A stretch of DNA of 64,000 nucleotides from positions 821,376-885,375 of the forward strand of contig NZ_JACVPQ010000001.1 of NCBI RefSeq assembly GCF_018881795.1. Direction: 5' to 3'. This DNA comes from Polynucleobacter sp. MWH-Jannik1A5. Its GTDB lineage: Bacteria > Pseudomonadota > Gammaproteobacteria > Burkholderiales > Burkholderiaceae. The notes under the pieces are model-generated. The model did not search any database. It saw only the letters and a list, made by a program, of their open reading frames with translations, and was not told the origin of the DNA. Of the stretch, positions 16,455 through 26,412 are shown one piece after another. Positions within the stretch are counted from its first letter, which is position 1; each line of letters starts with the position of its first letter. Both the position numbers and the translations under genes were made by a program.

Positions 16455-16656
16455 CTTTAAAAGGGGGTTTTGCTATAAAAATAGGCAGCCTGATGCGTCC
16501 AAAATAAGCAAAAGATAGGGGTTTTTGGACTTTTCTTAATTTATCGGTTAATAATAAAAAAGGGGTATGCAGTTGGCTGGGTCCTATTTAGACATAAATC
16601 GACCCTCCCTTTTGCCCCATAAAACACCATTTCTAGCTCAAATTTAGGCAAAACGC
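16455..16656. other. dprA–topB intergenic region
   Basis: 202 bp, AT-rich, without a convincing reading frame. It must hold the topB promoter; I do not see a clear -35/-10 pair or a terminator for dprA. Confidence 0.4.
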
Positions 16657-19335
16657 GTGGCAACTAAAGCAACTACCAAAAAAAGCAGTTCAAAGACTAC
16701 CGCAGGGGATCACCCTAAGGCACTCATCATTGCTGAGAAACCTTCTGTTGCCAATGACATTGCTAAAGCCCTAGGCGGCTTTACAAAATATGAAGACTAT
16801 TTTGAAAGCGATGAATTTCTGATTTCTTCTGCAGTGGGCCATTTATTAGAGATCGCTGCTCCAGAAGAGTTTGACGTAAAGCGTGGCAAGTGGTCTTTTG
16901 CCAACCTGCCAGTGGTGCCTCCATATTTTGATTTGCGTCCAATTGCCAAAACAGAGTCACGCCTAAAGGTTTTACAAAAGCTTATTAAGCGCAAAGATGT
17001 CACCGCACTTATTAATGCATGCGATGCTGGGCGCGAAGGTGAGTTGATTTTCCGTTTGATTGCGCAACATGCAAAAGCATCTCAATCTATTAAACGCCTG
17101 TGGCTGCAATCGATGACACCGGCAGCAATTCGTGATGGTTTTGCCAACTTACGAACTGATGAAGATATGCAGCCTCTTGCAGATGCAGCGCGTTGTCGCT
17201 CTGAAGCAGATTGGCTAGTTGGCATTAATGGCACTCGCGCTATGACCGCATTTAATAGCAAAAGTGGTGGATTCTTTTTAACAACCGTAGGCCGCGTACA
17301 AACTCCGACACTCTCTATTGTTGTCGAGCGCGAAGAACTCATCCGTAAATTTATCTCCAAAGACTACTGGGAAGTGAAAGCAGAATTCATTGCTGCAGCA
17401 GGCGTCTATGAGGGTCGTTGGTTTGATCCGAAGTTTAAAAAAGATGCTGCCGAACCAGATGCACGCGAGAATCGCTTATGGAGCGAGGCAGCTGCACAAA
17501 GCATCGTAGCGGCATGTCGTGACAAAAAAGCAAACGTAACTGAGGAAGCCAAGCCAGCCACACAGCTTGCCCCTCAGCTATTCGACTTAACTAGTTTGCA
17601 GCGCGAAGCGAATGCGCGCTTTGGCTTCTCCGCAAAAAATACATTAGGTCTTGCACAAGCCTTATATGAGCGTCACAAAGTATTAACGTATCCGCGTACT
17701 GATGCAAAAGCACTGCCAGAAGATTATCTCGATACGGTTAAACAAACCATGGAGAACCTCTCTGAGCATTCGCAAGACTATCGTGCATTTGCCAAACAAA
17801 TTCTGCAGGGCGATCCCAAGGATCCGAAAGCCAAAGCAGGCTACGGATGGATTAAACCGAACAAGCGCATTTTCGATAACTCTAAAATTTCCGATCACTT
17901 TGCGATCATTCCTACTCTAGAAACACCGAAGAGCTTGAGTGAGCCAGAGGCAAAACTTTACGATTTGGTAGTGCGTCGCTTCTTGGCGGTGTTTTATCCC
18001 GCTGCAGAATTCCGCGTTACTACTCGTATTACAGAGGCCTCAGGACACCACTTTAAAACTGAGGGGCGTGTGCTCGTAAACCCAGGCTGGCTAACGGTCT
18101 ACGGCAAATCCAATCAGGCGGATGATGAGCTAGTTCCGGTCCAAGAGGGCGAATCCGTTCAAACCGAATCCATCGCTGCAGTACCACTAAAAACAAAACC
18201 ACCAGCACGCTATACAGAAGCAACATTGCTCTCCGCAATGGAAAGTGCTGGTAAGTGGGTAGATGATGATGAGATGCGCGAAGCCATGGCTGAAAAGGGC
18301 TTGGGCACACCAGCAACACGGGCGGCAATTATTGAAGGCCTACTGGCTGAAAAATATATCGTACGCGAAGCGCGTGAGCTAATACCAACAGCCAAAGCAT
18401 TTCAGCTAATGACTTTATTGCGCGGTTTAGATGTTGAAGAGCTGACTCGACCTGATTTAACTGGCAGTTGGGAGAATAAGCTTTCTCTCATCGAGCAAGG
18501 CAAGATGAATCGCGATACCTTCATGCAAGAGATCGCGCAAATGACTCAGCGCATTGTGAAGCGCGCTAAAGAATACGACAGCGATACCATCCCTGGCGAC
18601 TATGCCACGATGACCACGCCATGCCCGCACTGTAAGGGCCCGGTGAAAGAAAACTACCGTCGTTTTGCTTGCGAAAAGTGTGGCTTTACTATCAGCAAAA
18701 CACCGGGTGGACGTGCATTTGAATATCCTGAAGTTGAAGAGTTGCTACGTGAAAAAACGATTGGCCCTCTGCAAGGATTCCGCAGCAAAATGGGAAGACC
18801 ATTTGCAGCAATTATCAAGTTGAGTGAAATTCCAGAGGACGACAAAGACTATCCAAACGCTGGTTTCAAACTCGAGTTTGATTTTGGTAATACACAAGAT
18901 GACGAAACTGAAGCGGTTGATTTCACAGGCCGCCAAGCTCTAGGAGTTTGTCCGAAATGCTCTGGTGCAGTTTATGAAGACGGCATGCGTTATGTTTGCG
19001 AAAACAATACTGGCCCTAGTAAATCGTGTGATTTCAAAACCGGCAAGGTTGTTTTGCAACAAGAAGTTTCGCCAGAGCAAGTTCAGAAATTGTTGAAAGA
19101 AGGCAAAACGGATCTTCTAACCAACTTTAAGTCGAACCGTACAGGGCGTGGGTTTAAGGCCTATTTAGCCTTAGATTCAGCGGGCAAAATTGGTTTTGAA
19201 TTTGAGGCAAAAGCCCCCAAAGCGGAGGGGGCCGCTAAAGCCCCTGCGAAGAAACGGGCGGGTGCAAGTGCAGCAACTAAATCAGCCGCAAAACCTAAGC
19301 GCGCTAGCAAAGCAAAGTCATCCTCTAGCAGCTGA
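16657..19335 (+). CDS. topB: DNA topoisomerase III (type IA)
   Basis: 892 residues from GTG 16657. The TOPRIM domain begins KALIIAEKPSVANDIAKAL and contains ACDAGREGELIFRLI; the catalytic Tyr is in VLTYPRTDAKALPEDYL (about residue 346). After the core come two Cys4 zinc-ribbon-like repeats (CPHCKGPVKENYRRFACEKC near 650, CPKCSGAVYEDGMRYVCENN near 768) and a low-complexity Lys/Ala/Ser tail (about 845-892). It decatenates DNA and processes recombination intermediates. The last 175 bp overlap, antisense, the 3' end of the FAD-oxidoreductase gene. Confidence 0.92.
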   Translation: MATKATTKKSSSKTTAGDHPKALIIAEKPSVANDIAKALGGFTKYEDYFESDEFLISSAVGHLLEIAAPEEFDVKRGKWSFANLPVVPPYFDLRPIAKTESRLKVLQKLIKRKDVTALINACDAGREGELIFRLIAQHAKASQSIKRLWLQSMTPAAIRDGFANLRTDEDMQPLADAARCRSEADWLVGINGTRAMTAFNSKSGGFFLTTVGRVQTPTLSIVVEREELIRKFISKDYWEVKAEFIAAAGVYEGRWFDPKFKKDAAEPDARENRLWSEAAAQSIVAACRDKKANVTEEAKPATQLAPQLFDLTSLQREANARFGFSAKNTLGLAQALYERHKVLTYPRTDAKALPEDYLDTVKQTMENLSEHSQDYRAFAKQILQGDPKDPKAKAGYGWIKPNKRIFDNSKISDHFAIIPTLETPKSLSEPEAKLYDLVVRRFLAVFYPAAEFRVTTRITEASGHHFKTEGRVLVNPGWLTVYGKSNQADDELVPVQEGESVQTESIAAVPLKTKPPARYTEATLLSAMESAGKWVDDDEMREAMAEKGLGTPATRAAIIEGLLAEKYIVREARELIPTAKAFQLMTLLRGLDVEELTRPDLTGSWENKLSLIEQGKMNRDTFMQEIAQMTQRIVKRAKEYDSDTIPGDYATMTTPCPHCKGPVKENYRRFACEKCGFTISKTPGGRAFEYPEVEELLREKTIGPLQGFRSKMGRPFAAIIKLSEIPEDDKDYPNAGFKLEFDFGNTQDDETEAVDFTGRQALGVCPKCSGAVYEDGMRYVCENNTGPSKSCDFKTGKVVLQQEVSPEQVQKLLKEGKTDLLTNFKSNRTGRGFKAYLALDSAGKIGFEFEAKAPKAEGAAKAPAKKRAGASAATKSAAKPKRASKAKSSSSS

Positions 19336-20396
19336 GCAGTAATAAGCTTAGCCGCTAGAGCGGACCATAAAATTCCTCGCGACCCTAGAGCGGTAGCTAA
19401 AAATATTCCTGGGCGCTGAGTGAGGGTGCCGATGATGGGCAAGCGATCGCCCGCAACACAGCGAATGCCAACGAATTCACCAACTTTGATTAGCGAGCGA
19501 AGGTCGCCATTTTCATAAGCCACTAAGCCCCGGGCCTGCTCGCGATTAAAGTCATCGCTTTCATCTCTCGAGGAAAGATCATCTTCACCCTCATCAAAGC
19601 TAGAGCCAACGATCCATTGATAACTGCCGCTCTCTAAACGCGATGCAGGCAAACAGTATCCATCCCCAGAAATGCCAACTCTAGGCAACCTCTTAGCCCA
19701 AGGATTGCTTTCTTCAATAGAGAAAATGCTCAGTTGCCCGCGAACAGGCTTTAAGGGCAAACGAACATCAATACTGCTCATAAGGGGCTTTGTCTCCATG
19801 GCGCAGGCTATAACAACCTTATCAGCGGAGACAATGAGTTGATTTGTAGCGTCAAATAAATGCCAGGTGTCTTCAGACCTGTCTAAACGCACAACTCGCG
19901 CGCTCCAAAGACAAGTTAAACGTTCATGCGCCTGAAGTAACTGTTTGCTTGCTTCATATAAATTTAGACAAGCGCCGCGTGGCAGCCAAACACCGCTTTG
20001 CTCAATTCCACAAACACGCTGCGCCTCTTGAGGATCCATGGCCATTGCCATATCACTATCGAGGCCTAAAGAGCGGAGGTGATCCGTCACTTGCGCACGA
20101 TCAAATACTTTGTCTTTTTTGGTTGGCTGAAATATTCCATGCTGCTGCCATATATTTTTCCAACGCGCCTCGGCAAGCAAAAATGCAATGCGCGTTAAAC
20201 GCAATAAGCGTGACGAGCCTTTGCCAATATGGGGATGGGCAATGGCATAAGCATGGCTGGAACAGGCGGTGGCTGGGGATTCAGCTGCATCAATAATGCA
20301 AACTGCTTTGCCACGCTCGAGCAACTCATTTGCAATGGTTGCTCCACAAATGCCTGCCCCAATCACCACTATTTCATGGTGTTGGGGTTTGGTCAT
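19161..20396 (-). CDS. FAD-dependent oxidoreductase, MnmC C-terminal-domain type
   Basis: 411 residues of the DAO (glycine/D-amino-acid oxidase) fold. The FAD-binding motif EIVVIGAGICGATIANELLE is at residues 8-27. Further landmarks are HPHIGKGSSRLLRL, PVRGQLSIF, GIRCVAGDRLPIIG and ATALGSRGILWSALAAKLI, then DLVAALAPARFF. This order resembles the oxidase half of MnmC, which converts cmnm5U34 to nm5U34 in tRNA, without the N-terminal methyltransferase half. A stand-alone oxidase of another amine is also possible. Its last 58 codons overlap the 3' end of topB on the other strand, so both strands appear to be coding there. Confidence 0.75.
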   Translation of the reverse strand: MTKPQHHEIVVIGAGICGATIANELLERGKAVCIIDAAESPATACSSHAYAIAHPHIGKGSSRLLRLTRIAFLLAEARWKNIWQQHGIFQPTKKDKVFDRAQVTDHLRSLGLDSDMAMAMDPQEAQRVCGIEQSGVWLPRGACLNLYEASKQLLQAHERLTCLWSARVVRLDRSEDTWHLFDATNQLIVSADKVVIACAMETKPLMSSIDVRLPLKPVRGQLSIFSIEESNPWAKRLPRVGISGDGYCLPASRLESGSYQWIVGSSFDEGEDDLSSRDESDDFNREQARGLVAYENGDLRSLIKVGEFVGIRCVAGDRLPIIGTLTQRPGIFLATALGSRGILWSALAAKLITAQLLEDDFALLARLGFAADLVAALAPARFFAGALAAPSALGAFASNSKPILPAESKAK

Positions 20397-20444
20397 TGAA
20401 TAAATCTAGATAAAACGTTTGTGATTACTAAAGACTTATTCGTT

Positions 20445-22310
20445 TTAGGCATTCAAACGTTGTTCGATCTTAGAGCGAGTTTCTTTCAGCTCTTTTGGCA
20501 AACGATCACCAAGGTGCTCGAACAACTCCGTATGTAACTTCAGCTCATTCTTCCAGTCATCAATACCGACGTTGATGGCTTTGGTGAACTTGTCTGCTGA
20601 GTAATCAAGGCCGCCCCAGTGCATATCTGCGTACTCTGGAGTGATGCCAAACGGGGTTTCTTTACCGTTAGCTTTACCTTCGGCACGATTCAAAATCCAG
20701 GAAAGAACGCGCATGTTCTCGCCGAAGCCAGGCCATACGAACTTGCCATTTTCATCTTTGCGGAACCAGTTCACACAATAGATCTTCGGCAATACAGCGC
20801 CTTCGGCTTCCAACTTCTTACCAATATTTAACCAGTGCTGGAAGTAGTCGCTCATGTTGTAGCCTGCAAATGCAATCATTGCGAATGGGTCGCGACGTAC
20901 AACGCCGATTTGACCCGTAATGGCTGCAGTAGTTTCTGAGCCCAATGTCGCAGCCATGTAAACACCCTCAACCCAATCACGCGCTTCACTAACCAAAGGC
21001 ACGGTGTTTGAGCGGCGACCGCCGAATAAGAAAGCATCAATTGGAACGCCTGCTGGATCATCCCAGTTTGGATCAACCGCTGGGTTGTTAGTTGCCGCAA
21101 CAGTGAAGCGTGAATTTGGATGCGCGGCTTTACGGCCAGCAGCGCCATCAGCAGGAGTCCAGTCTTTACCTTGCCAGTCGATCAAATGTGCTGGTGGGGT
21201 TTCTGTTAAACCTTCCCACCAAACATCACCATCATCAGTCAAACCAACGTTGGTGAAAATCACGTCTTGGTTCAATGAGTCAATACAGTTTTGGTTTGTT
21301 TGACGATTGGTTCCAGGGGCTACGCCAAAGTAACCAGATTCTGGATTGATCGCAAATAAACGGGTTTTTCCGGTGACAGGGTCTTTGCGTGGCTTGATCC
21401 AAGCAATGTCGTCGCCAATAGTGGTTACTTTCCAACCTTCGAATCCTGCTGGAGGAATCATCATAGAGAAGTTGGTTTTGCCGCAGGCGGATGGGAATGC
21501 TGCAGCGATATGGTATTTCTTACCTTCAGGTGAAGTTACACCCAAGATCAACATGTGCTCAGCCAGCCAACCTTGGTCGCGGCCCATGTTCGATGCAATA
21601 CGCAAGGCAAAACATTTTTTACCTAACAAGGCATTACCGCCGTAACCTGAACCAAAGGACCAGATCTCACGAGTTTCTGGGTAATGAACGATGTATTTGT
21701 TCTTGTTGTTAGGCCAAGCGACGTCTTTTTCGCCAGCAGCCAAAGGCTTACCAACCGTATGGATGCAGGGAACGAACTCGCCGTCAGCGCCCAACTGATC
21801 GATAACCGCTTTGCCCATACGAGTCATCAACTTCATGTTGATTGCAACGTAAGGACTATCTGACAACTCGACGCCAATGTGTGCAATTGGTGAGCCAATT
21901 GGGCCCATTGAAAATGGCACTACATACATAGTTCTACCGCGCATGCAGCCATCAAACAATGGATTCAAGGTTGCGCGCATTTCGCTCGGCTCAACCCAGT
22001 TATTAGTTGGACCAGCATCCTCTTTCTTGGCCGAGCAAATAAAGGTACGATCCTCAACGCGCGCCACATCCTCAGGATCTGACAAAGCTAAAAAGGAGTT
22101 TTTACGCTTAGCGGGGTTAAGACGCTTAAATACGCCGGCAGAGACCAATAGCTCGCAGAGCTCATCGTATTCAGCTTGTGACCCATCACACCAACGAATG
22201 GCGTCGGGTTTGGTTAAGGCAGCAACTTCGCCAACCCACTCAATTAAACGCTTGTTTTTTACGTAAGCCGGCGCATTGACATTGATCTGGCCGCTGGTAG
22301 TTGAAGTCAT
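20445..22310 (-). CDS. pckG: Phosphoenolpyruvate carboxykinase (GTP)
   Basis: 621 residues, full length for the GTP-dependent class. The active-site P-loop with its Cys is [18 protein letters not shown] (about 275-292); other landmarks are [45 protein letters not shown] and [14 protein letters not shown]. It converts oxaloacetate plus GTP to PEP, CO2 and GDP, the first step of gluconeogenesis. ATG 22310 has AGGGAAACAT just upstream. Single gene between mnmE and the MnmC-like oxidase. Confidence 0.96.
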   Translation of the reverse strand: MTSTTSGQINVNAPAYVKNKRLIEWVGEVAALTKPDAIRWCDGSQAEYDELCELLVSAGVFKRLNPAKRKNSFLALSDPEDVARVEDRTFICSAKKEDAGPTNNWVEPSEMRATLNPLFDGCMRGRTMYVVPFSMGPIGSPIAHIGVELSDSPYVAINMKLMTRMGKAVIDQLGADGEFVPCIHTVGKPLAAGEKDVAWPNNKNKYIVHYPETREIWSFGSGYGGNALLGKKCFALRIASNMGRDQGWLAEHMLILGVTSPEGKKYHIAAAFPSACGKTNFSMMIPPAGFEGWKVTTIGDDIAWIKPRKDPVTGKTRLFAINPESGYFGVAPGTNRQTNQNCIDSLNQDVIFTNVGLTDDGDVWWEGLTETPPAHLIDWQGKDWTPADGAAGRKAAHPNSRFTVAATNNPAVDPNWDDPAGVPIDAFLFGGRRSNTVPLVSEARDWVEGVYMAATLGSETTAAITGQIGVVRRDPFAMIAFAGYNMSDYFQHWLNIGKKLEAEGAVLPKIYCVNWFRKDENGKFVWPGFGENMRVLSWILNRAEGKANGKETPFGITPEYADMHWGGLDYSADKFTKAINVGIDDWKNELKLHTELFEHLGDRLPKELKETRSKIEQRLNA

Positions 22311-22400
22311 ATGTTTCCCTATGAAGATTGAATTTTTTAATCCGACAATTTTATCATTTTGGGTGAATTTTTACCCCCGACCCCACACCGCACAAACCCT

Positions 22401-23765
22401 TTACTTGCCAATACAAAATTGGCTGAAGATTTTTCCCAAAAGGTCGTCTGGGAGCAGTTTTCCGGTGATTTCACCGAGGTGTTTTTGCGCCAAAGATAGC
22501 TCTTCTGCGAATAACTCTAGCGAATTGTTGCCATTTGCGGCGAATTGTTCCGATTTTTCAATATGTTCGGCGGCTCGCTCTATACATTCTAAATGTCTTC
22601 TGCGCGCCAAGATTGCGCCCTCTTGAGGGCCGTCCCAGCCTACAAGCTCCAAAATCTTCTGTTTGAGCTGATCTATTCCCGCTCCAGTTTTGGCAGAAAT
22701 CAATAAAGCCTGGTCGGACGGCAATTTTGGAGAGTCTGGCAGAAGGTCTGCCTTATTGACGACCTCGAGTACAGCACATTTAGGGGGTAATTCTTTCAAA
22801 ATCCGGGCCTTTAGCTCATCTTCTTGATTGCTCGCCTGAGCATCGGTCAAAAAAATCACCATATCAGCAAGGCGAATTGCATCCCAAGATCTCTCAATCC
22901 CCTTTGCCTCGACTATGTCGGAAGTTTCCCTCAAACCTGCGGTATCAATAATGTGCATTGGCACACCATCAACAGTGATGCTTTCCGTTACCCGATCGCG
23001 GGTAGTTCCAGCAATGGGGGTGACAATGGCCACCTCTTCGCCGGCCAAACGATTTAATAGGGAACTTTTGCCAACATTGGGGGCGCCAGCCAAAACTAAT
23101 TGGATTCCGTCTCGCAAGATTTTTCCCTGTTTTGCGCCGGCACGTAAACCTTGTAGCCTTTCTTTCACTGCTGCTAAGCGCTGACGAGCTTGTGCGTTTT
23201 CTAAAAACTCAATCTCTTCTTCTGGAAAATCTAAAGTCGACTCGACCAAAATTCTCAGCTGAGTAATTTCTTCGATGAGATTATTAATGTCATCAGAAAA
23301 AGCGCCCTGTAGTGAGCGTGCGGCGCCGAGAACGGCGGCCTCACTCTGCGCATCTATAAGATCGGCAATTGCTTCAGCTTGCGTTAAATCAATTTTGTTA
23401 TTTAAGTAAGCGCGGAGCGTAAATTCGCCAGGCTCGGCAATAACAAGCCCCTCGTTTTTTCCCAACTCAAGGCAGCGCTTTATTACCAACTCAAGCAGTT
23501 GCGGCCCACCATGACATTGAAGCTCTAAAACATCCTCGCCTGTAAATGAGGCTGGTCCAGCAAAGTAAATAGCAATAAGCTGATCAATAGTATCGCCGTG
23601 TTCGTCACACAGCGTTAATAGGTTAGCTTGACGTGGGGAAAGTTTTTTTTGAAAGAGGGAGCTTGCGATGGACTGCAGGTTTTGTCCGCTGATGCGAACA
23701 ACGCCTACGCCAGCCTTACCCTGTGCGGTTGCGACAGCAATGATAGGCAATTTTCTCGTCATCAT
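22401..23765 (-). CDS. mnmE: tRNA modification GTPase MnmE
   Basis: 454 residues: N-terminal folate-binding domain (IAVATAQGKAGVGVVRISG), a helical domain, an inserted G domain (GAPNVGKSSLLNRL near 227, TPIAGTTRD, DTAGLRE near 273, NKAD near 338) and the C-terminal FCIGK with the functionally essential Cys. With MnmG (38112-40034, this window) it installs cmnm5 on U34 of certain tRNAs. ATG at 23762 or 23765. It is 39 bp downstream of yidC. Confidence 0.96.
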   Translation of the reverse strand: MMTRKLPIIAVATAQGKAGVGVVRISGQNLQSIASSLFQKKLSPRQANLLTLCDEHGDTIDQLIAIYFAGPASFTGEDVLELQCHGGPQLLELVIKRCLELGKNEGLVIAEPGEFTLRAYLNNKIDLTQAEAIADLIDAQSEAAVLGAARSLQGAFSDDINNLIEEITQLRILVESTLDFPEEEIEFLENAQARQRLAAVKERLQGLRAGAKQGKILRDGIQLVLAGAPNVGKSSLLNRLAGEEVAIVTPIAGTTRDRVTESITVDGVPMHIIDTAGLRETSDIVEAKGIERSWDAIRLADMVIFLTDAQASNQEDELKARILKELPPKCAVLEVVNKADLLPDSPKLPSDQALLISAKTGAGIDQLKQKILELVGWDGPQEGAILARRRHLECIERAAEHIEKSEQFAANGNNSLELFAEELSLAQKHLGEITGKLLPDDLLGKIFSQFCIGK

Positions 23766-23804
23766 TGCTGTCTACTTATTACAAAGTTTTATGCAGCTCG
23801 CAAA

Positions 23805-25478
23805 TTACTTAGCGGGCTTTTTTCCAAACATTTGGTTAATTTGCCACTGCTGTGCAATCGACAACAGGTTGTTTACCACCCAGTACAAAACCAAACCAGC
23901 GGGGAAGAAGAAGAACATGACCGAGAAAACAATTGGCATGTACATCATGATTTTTGCCTGAACTGGATCTGGCGGTGTTGGGTTCAACTTAGTTTGCACG
24001 AACATTGAAGCGGCCATAATTACCGGAAGGATGTAATACGGGTCTGGAACTGAAAGGTCATGAATCCACAATACCCATGGCGCCCCACGCATTTCAACAG
24101 AGGACAACAAAACCCAATACAAAGAAATAAACACAGGGATTTGAATAACCACAGGGAGACAACCGCCCAATGGGTTAATTTTTTCTTTGCGATACATCTC
24201 CATCATGGCTTGATTGAGTTTTTGTGGCTCGCCTTTGTATTGCTCTTTCATGGCCACCAAGCGGGGTTGTACTTCCTTCATGCGCGCCATTGATTTATAG
24301 CTTGCGGCAGAAAGTGGGAAGAACACCAACTTAATTAAGATGGTCAAAAGAATGATTGACCAACCCCAGTTGCCAACATAAGAATGGATGTTGTCTAGCA
24401 GCCAAAAAATTGGTTTGGCCAAAATGGTTAAGTAGCCATAGTCTTTCAGCAACTCAAACCCAGGGGCGATAGTTTCTAAAACACGCTCCTCTTGCGGACC
24501 AACAAATAACTTGGCTTTTTCTACAACAGAAGATCCTGAGGCAACTACGCCAAGAGGAGTTTGCATACCAATTCGATAGAGACCGTTGTCAATTCTGCCA
24601 GCGTAAATGTCGCGTGCAACTTTGTCGCCCGGAATCCATGCGCTTGCGAAATAGTGCTGGACCATTGCAATCCAAGCTGGCTCACCGGCCGCTACTTGGG
24701 TAGGGATAGTAATTTTGTTTTTATCAATTGCCGTGAATTCCAGCTTATTAAATTTTTCTTTGTCGGTATAAACAGCAGGGCCAGTAAAGGTGCTAGCAGA
24801 AAAGGCGCCATCGAAGGGGCCGATTTTTTGTTCTTGCGAAGCGTCGCGCACAATCTCTGTGTAAAGAACAAGTGGGTTTGGGTTGTTTGAAGCTTGGGTA
24901 ACGCGATGCCCAACATCCACAACATAACTACCCGGATTAAGAATGAATGTTTTTTCCAACTTAACGCCATTGCGCTCGCTAACAAAAACAGCAAATGGTC
25001 TGCCTGAGCCATCTTTGCCGGATTGAGCCAACTTAAATGTACTTGTATGGTTTGGAAGATCGTTATTTCCAAGGGAAATTAATCCTGAACGAGCAAAGTA
25101 TTTATGTGTCGGTGTGTATTGGAACAATTCAACCGGCTTATTTTCTGCAGTTAAAGATTTCAATAGCTTTGCGTCAATCACGTTTGCACCGCTTGCACTG
25201 ATCTCCAACACCAAAACATCGTTCTGTAAAGTGAACTTTTCTGCGCCCTCAATCGCACCGCTACTTACGACAGGAGTTGCAGCAACAGCTGGTGATCCTG
25301 AGATTTGCGCGGGAACATCAACCTTGTTGGCGGCCGCTGCTTTATCGGCAGCTACAGGGGCGCTTGCTGGAGCGCCACCAAACAAAGATGGCTTGCCTTC
25401 ATGAACCTGCCAATTGTTGTAGAGCATAAGACCCGACATCGAGAATACAGCCCAAAGAATTGTTTTTTTAAAGTCCAT
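23805..25478 (-). CDS. yidC: Membrane protein insertase YidC
   Basis: 557 residues. The first helix (about 5-22) is followed by a large periplasmic domain (about 80-340) and the conserved insertase core starting WGWSIILLTILIKLVFFPLS, with RMKEVQPRLVAMKEQYKGEP (cytoplasmic hairpin), NPLGGCLPVVIQIPVFISLY and a final LVLYWVVNNLLSIAQQWQIN. It inserts membrane proteins alone or with Sec. Part of the conserved rpmH-rnpA-yidD-yidC-mnmE order; yidD ends 10 bp upstream. Confidence 0.96.
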   Translation of the reverse strand: MDFKKTILWAVFSMSGLMLYNNWQVHEGKPSLFGGAPASAPVAADKAAAANKVDVPAQISGSPAVAATPVVSSGAIEGAEKFTLQNDVLVLEISASGANVIDAKLLKSLTAENKPVELFQYTPTHKYFARSGLISLGNNDLPNHTSTFKLAQSGKDGSGRPFAVFVSERNGVKLEKTFILNPGSYVVDVGHRVTQASNNPNPLVLYTEIVRDASQEQKIGPFDGAFSASTFTGPAVYTDKEKFNKLEFTAIDKNKITIPTQVAAGEPAWIAMVQHYFASAWIPGDKVARDIYAGRIDNGLYRIGMQTPLGVVASGSSVVEKAKLFVGPQEERVLETIAPGFELLKDYGYLTILAKPIFWLLDNIHSYVGNWGWSIILLTILIKLVFFPLSAASYKSMARMKEVQPRLVAMKEQYKGEPQKLNQAMMEMYRKEKINPLGGCLPVVIQIPVFISLYWVLLSSVEMRGAPWVLWIHDLSVPDPYYILPVIMAASMFVQTKLNPTPPDPVQAKIMMYMPIVFSVMFFFFPAGLVLYWVVNNLLSIAQQWQINQMFGKKPAK

Positions 25479-25488
25479 TTACATTCAC

Positions 25489-25728
25489 TTAAGTTGATGT
25501 TTTTGTATCTTTTAAAGCAGGATCATAGCCACCATGTGACCATGGGTTGCAGCGCAAGATACGCCACGCCATCAATCCAAGGCTTTTTAAAAATCCATAA
25601 TGACTAAAGCAGTCACAAGCATATTGCGAACAACTGGGTACGTATTTGCAGTGCATTCCCACATATGGGCTTAATGTTAGTTGATAAATTTTCACCAACT
25701 TTATTGCCACATTGTTTAAAACACGCAC
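25489..25728 (-). CDS. yidD: Membrane protein insertion efficiency factor YidD
   Basis: 79 residues from GTG 25728 with the YidD signature: IYQLTLSPYVGMHCKYVPSC then SQYACDCFSHYGFLKS and RILRCNPWSHGGYDP. The amphipathic N-terminus and conserved cysteines are typical. It assists YidC-dependent insertion. The start lies two bases beyond the rnpA stop, so translation is coupled. Confidence 0.93.
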   Translation of the reverse strand: MRVLNNVAIKLVKIYQLTLSPYVGMHCKYVPSCSQYACDCFSHYGFLKSLGLMAWRILRCNPWSHGGYDPALKDTKTST

Positions 25729-25729
25729 C

Positions 25730-26047
25730 TTAAATTAACCCTGAAATTTGAGAGCGCAGAATTTCTTTTTCTTTTTTTCTGAGCCTGCCTCGTGTCTCAC
25801 GACCAATTGGTTTTTTGAGCTTAACAACAACATCTTTATTTAATGTGTTGGATTGAGCGGCCCACACCAATTCGCGAATCATTCTCTTTAGGCGATTTCG
25901 GTCAACCGCTCTTTTGGCCAACTTCTTTGCTACCGCAACCCCCAAATCAGGCTTGGCGCCCTCTTGGGTAGATGCAGCATATACACCCCAGTACAAACTT
26001 GTCTGGGGACGTATTTTTAATAATTCAGAAATCCTTGCGCTATTCAA
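25730..26047 (-). CDS. rnpA: Ribonuclease P protein component
   Basis: 105 residues from TTG 26047; a stop lies two codons upstream, so TTG is the only good start. It contains DLGVAVAKKLAKRAVDRNRLKRMIRE, with the RNR motif (AVDRNRLKR) that binds the P RNA. Matures the 5' ends of tRNAs together with RnpB. It is 8 bp downstream of rpmH, as in most bacteria. Confidence 0.93.
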   Translation of the reverse strand: MNSARISELLKIRPQTSLYWGVYAASTQEGAKPDLGVAVAKKLAKRAVDRNRLKRMIRELVWAAQSNTLNKDVVVKLKKPIGRETRGRLRKKEKEILRSQISGLI

Positions 26048-26055
26048 TGGCTAAA

Positions 26056-26190
26056 TTAAACAGCCAAACGCTTGCGGCCTTTTGCACGACGGGCATTTAA
26101 AACTGCGCGTCCGCTTTTGGTTTTCATACGAATGCGAAAGCCGTGAGTGCGCTTGCGACGAGTTACTGAGGGTTGGTAAGTTCTTTTCAT
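26056..26190 (-). CDS. rpmH: 50S ribosomal protein L34
   Basis: A 44-residue gene starting [20 protein letters not shown] and ending [12 protein letters not shown], the standard L34 sequence. AGGGATCGATC precedes the ATG. A TTGACC (26237-26242, minus strand) may be the -35 of its promoter. It heads the rnpA-yidD-yidC-mnmE operon and is divergent from dnaA. Confidence 0.97.
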
Positions 26191-26337
26191 GATCGATCCC
26201 TGGAAAACCAAGTATTTTCCTTGTTGCAGAGCAAAAGGTCAATCTATCTTGATGAATATGTAGGTGTTTTTCTCTATTTTTCCCCAAATTTCTCTTAAAT
26301 CATTAATTTAAATAGAGAATTTTTTATTATTCACAAG

Positions 26338-26397
26338 TTATCCACAGCTTTTCCACGTTTTTTTACCTTGTGGATAACTTTGCGGGATCGCTACAAT
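26338..26397 (+). promoter_or_regulatory. dnaA promoter with DnaA boxes
   Basis: A perfect DnaA box TTATCCACA at 26338-26346 and an inverted one TGTGGATAA at 26369-26377. The second overlaps the likely -35 (TTGTGG, 26368-26373), followed by an 18-bp spacer and -10 TACAAT (26392-26397). Binding of DnaA here would block its own promoter, the usual autorepression. The predicted transcription start is only about 10 bases before the dnaA ATG. Confidence 0.65.
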
Positions 26398-26412
26398 GGA
26401 TCCTCCAAAAAT

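Noticed and set aside
24692-25072. 126-codon open frame inside yidC in another frame
   Set aside because: yidC is well conserved across this interval; the alternative frame has no start signal or family resemblance.
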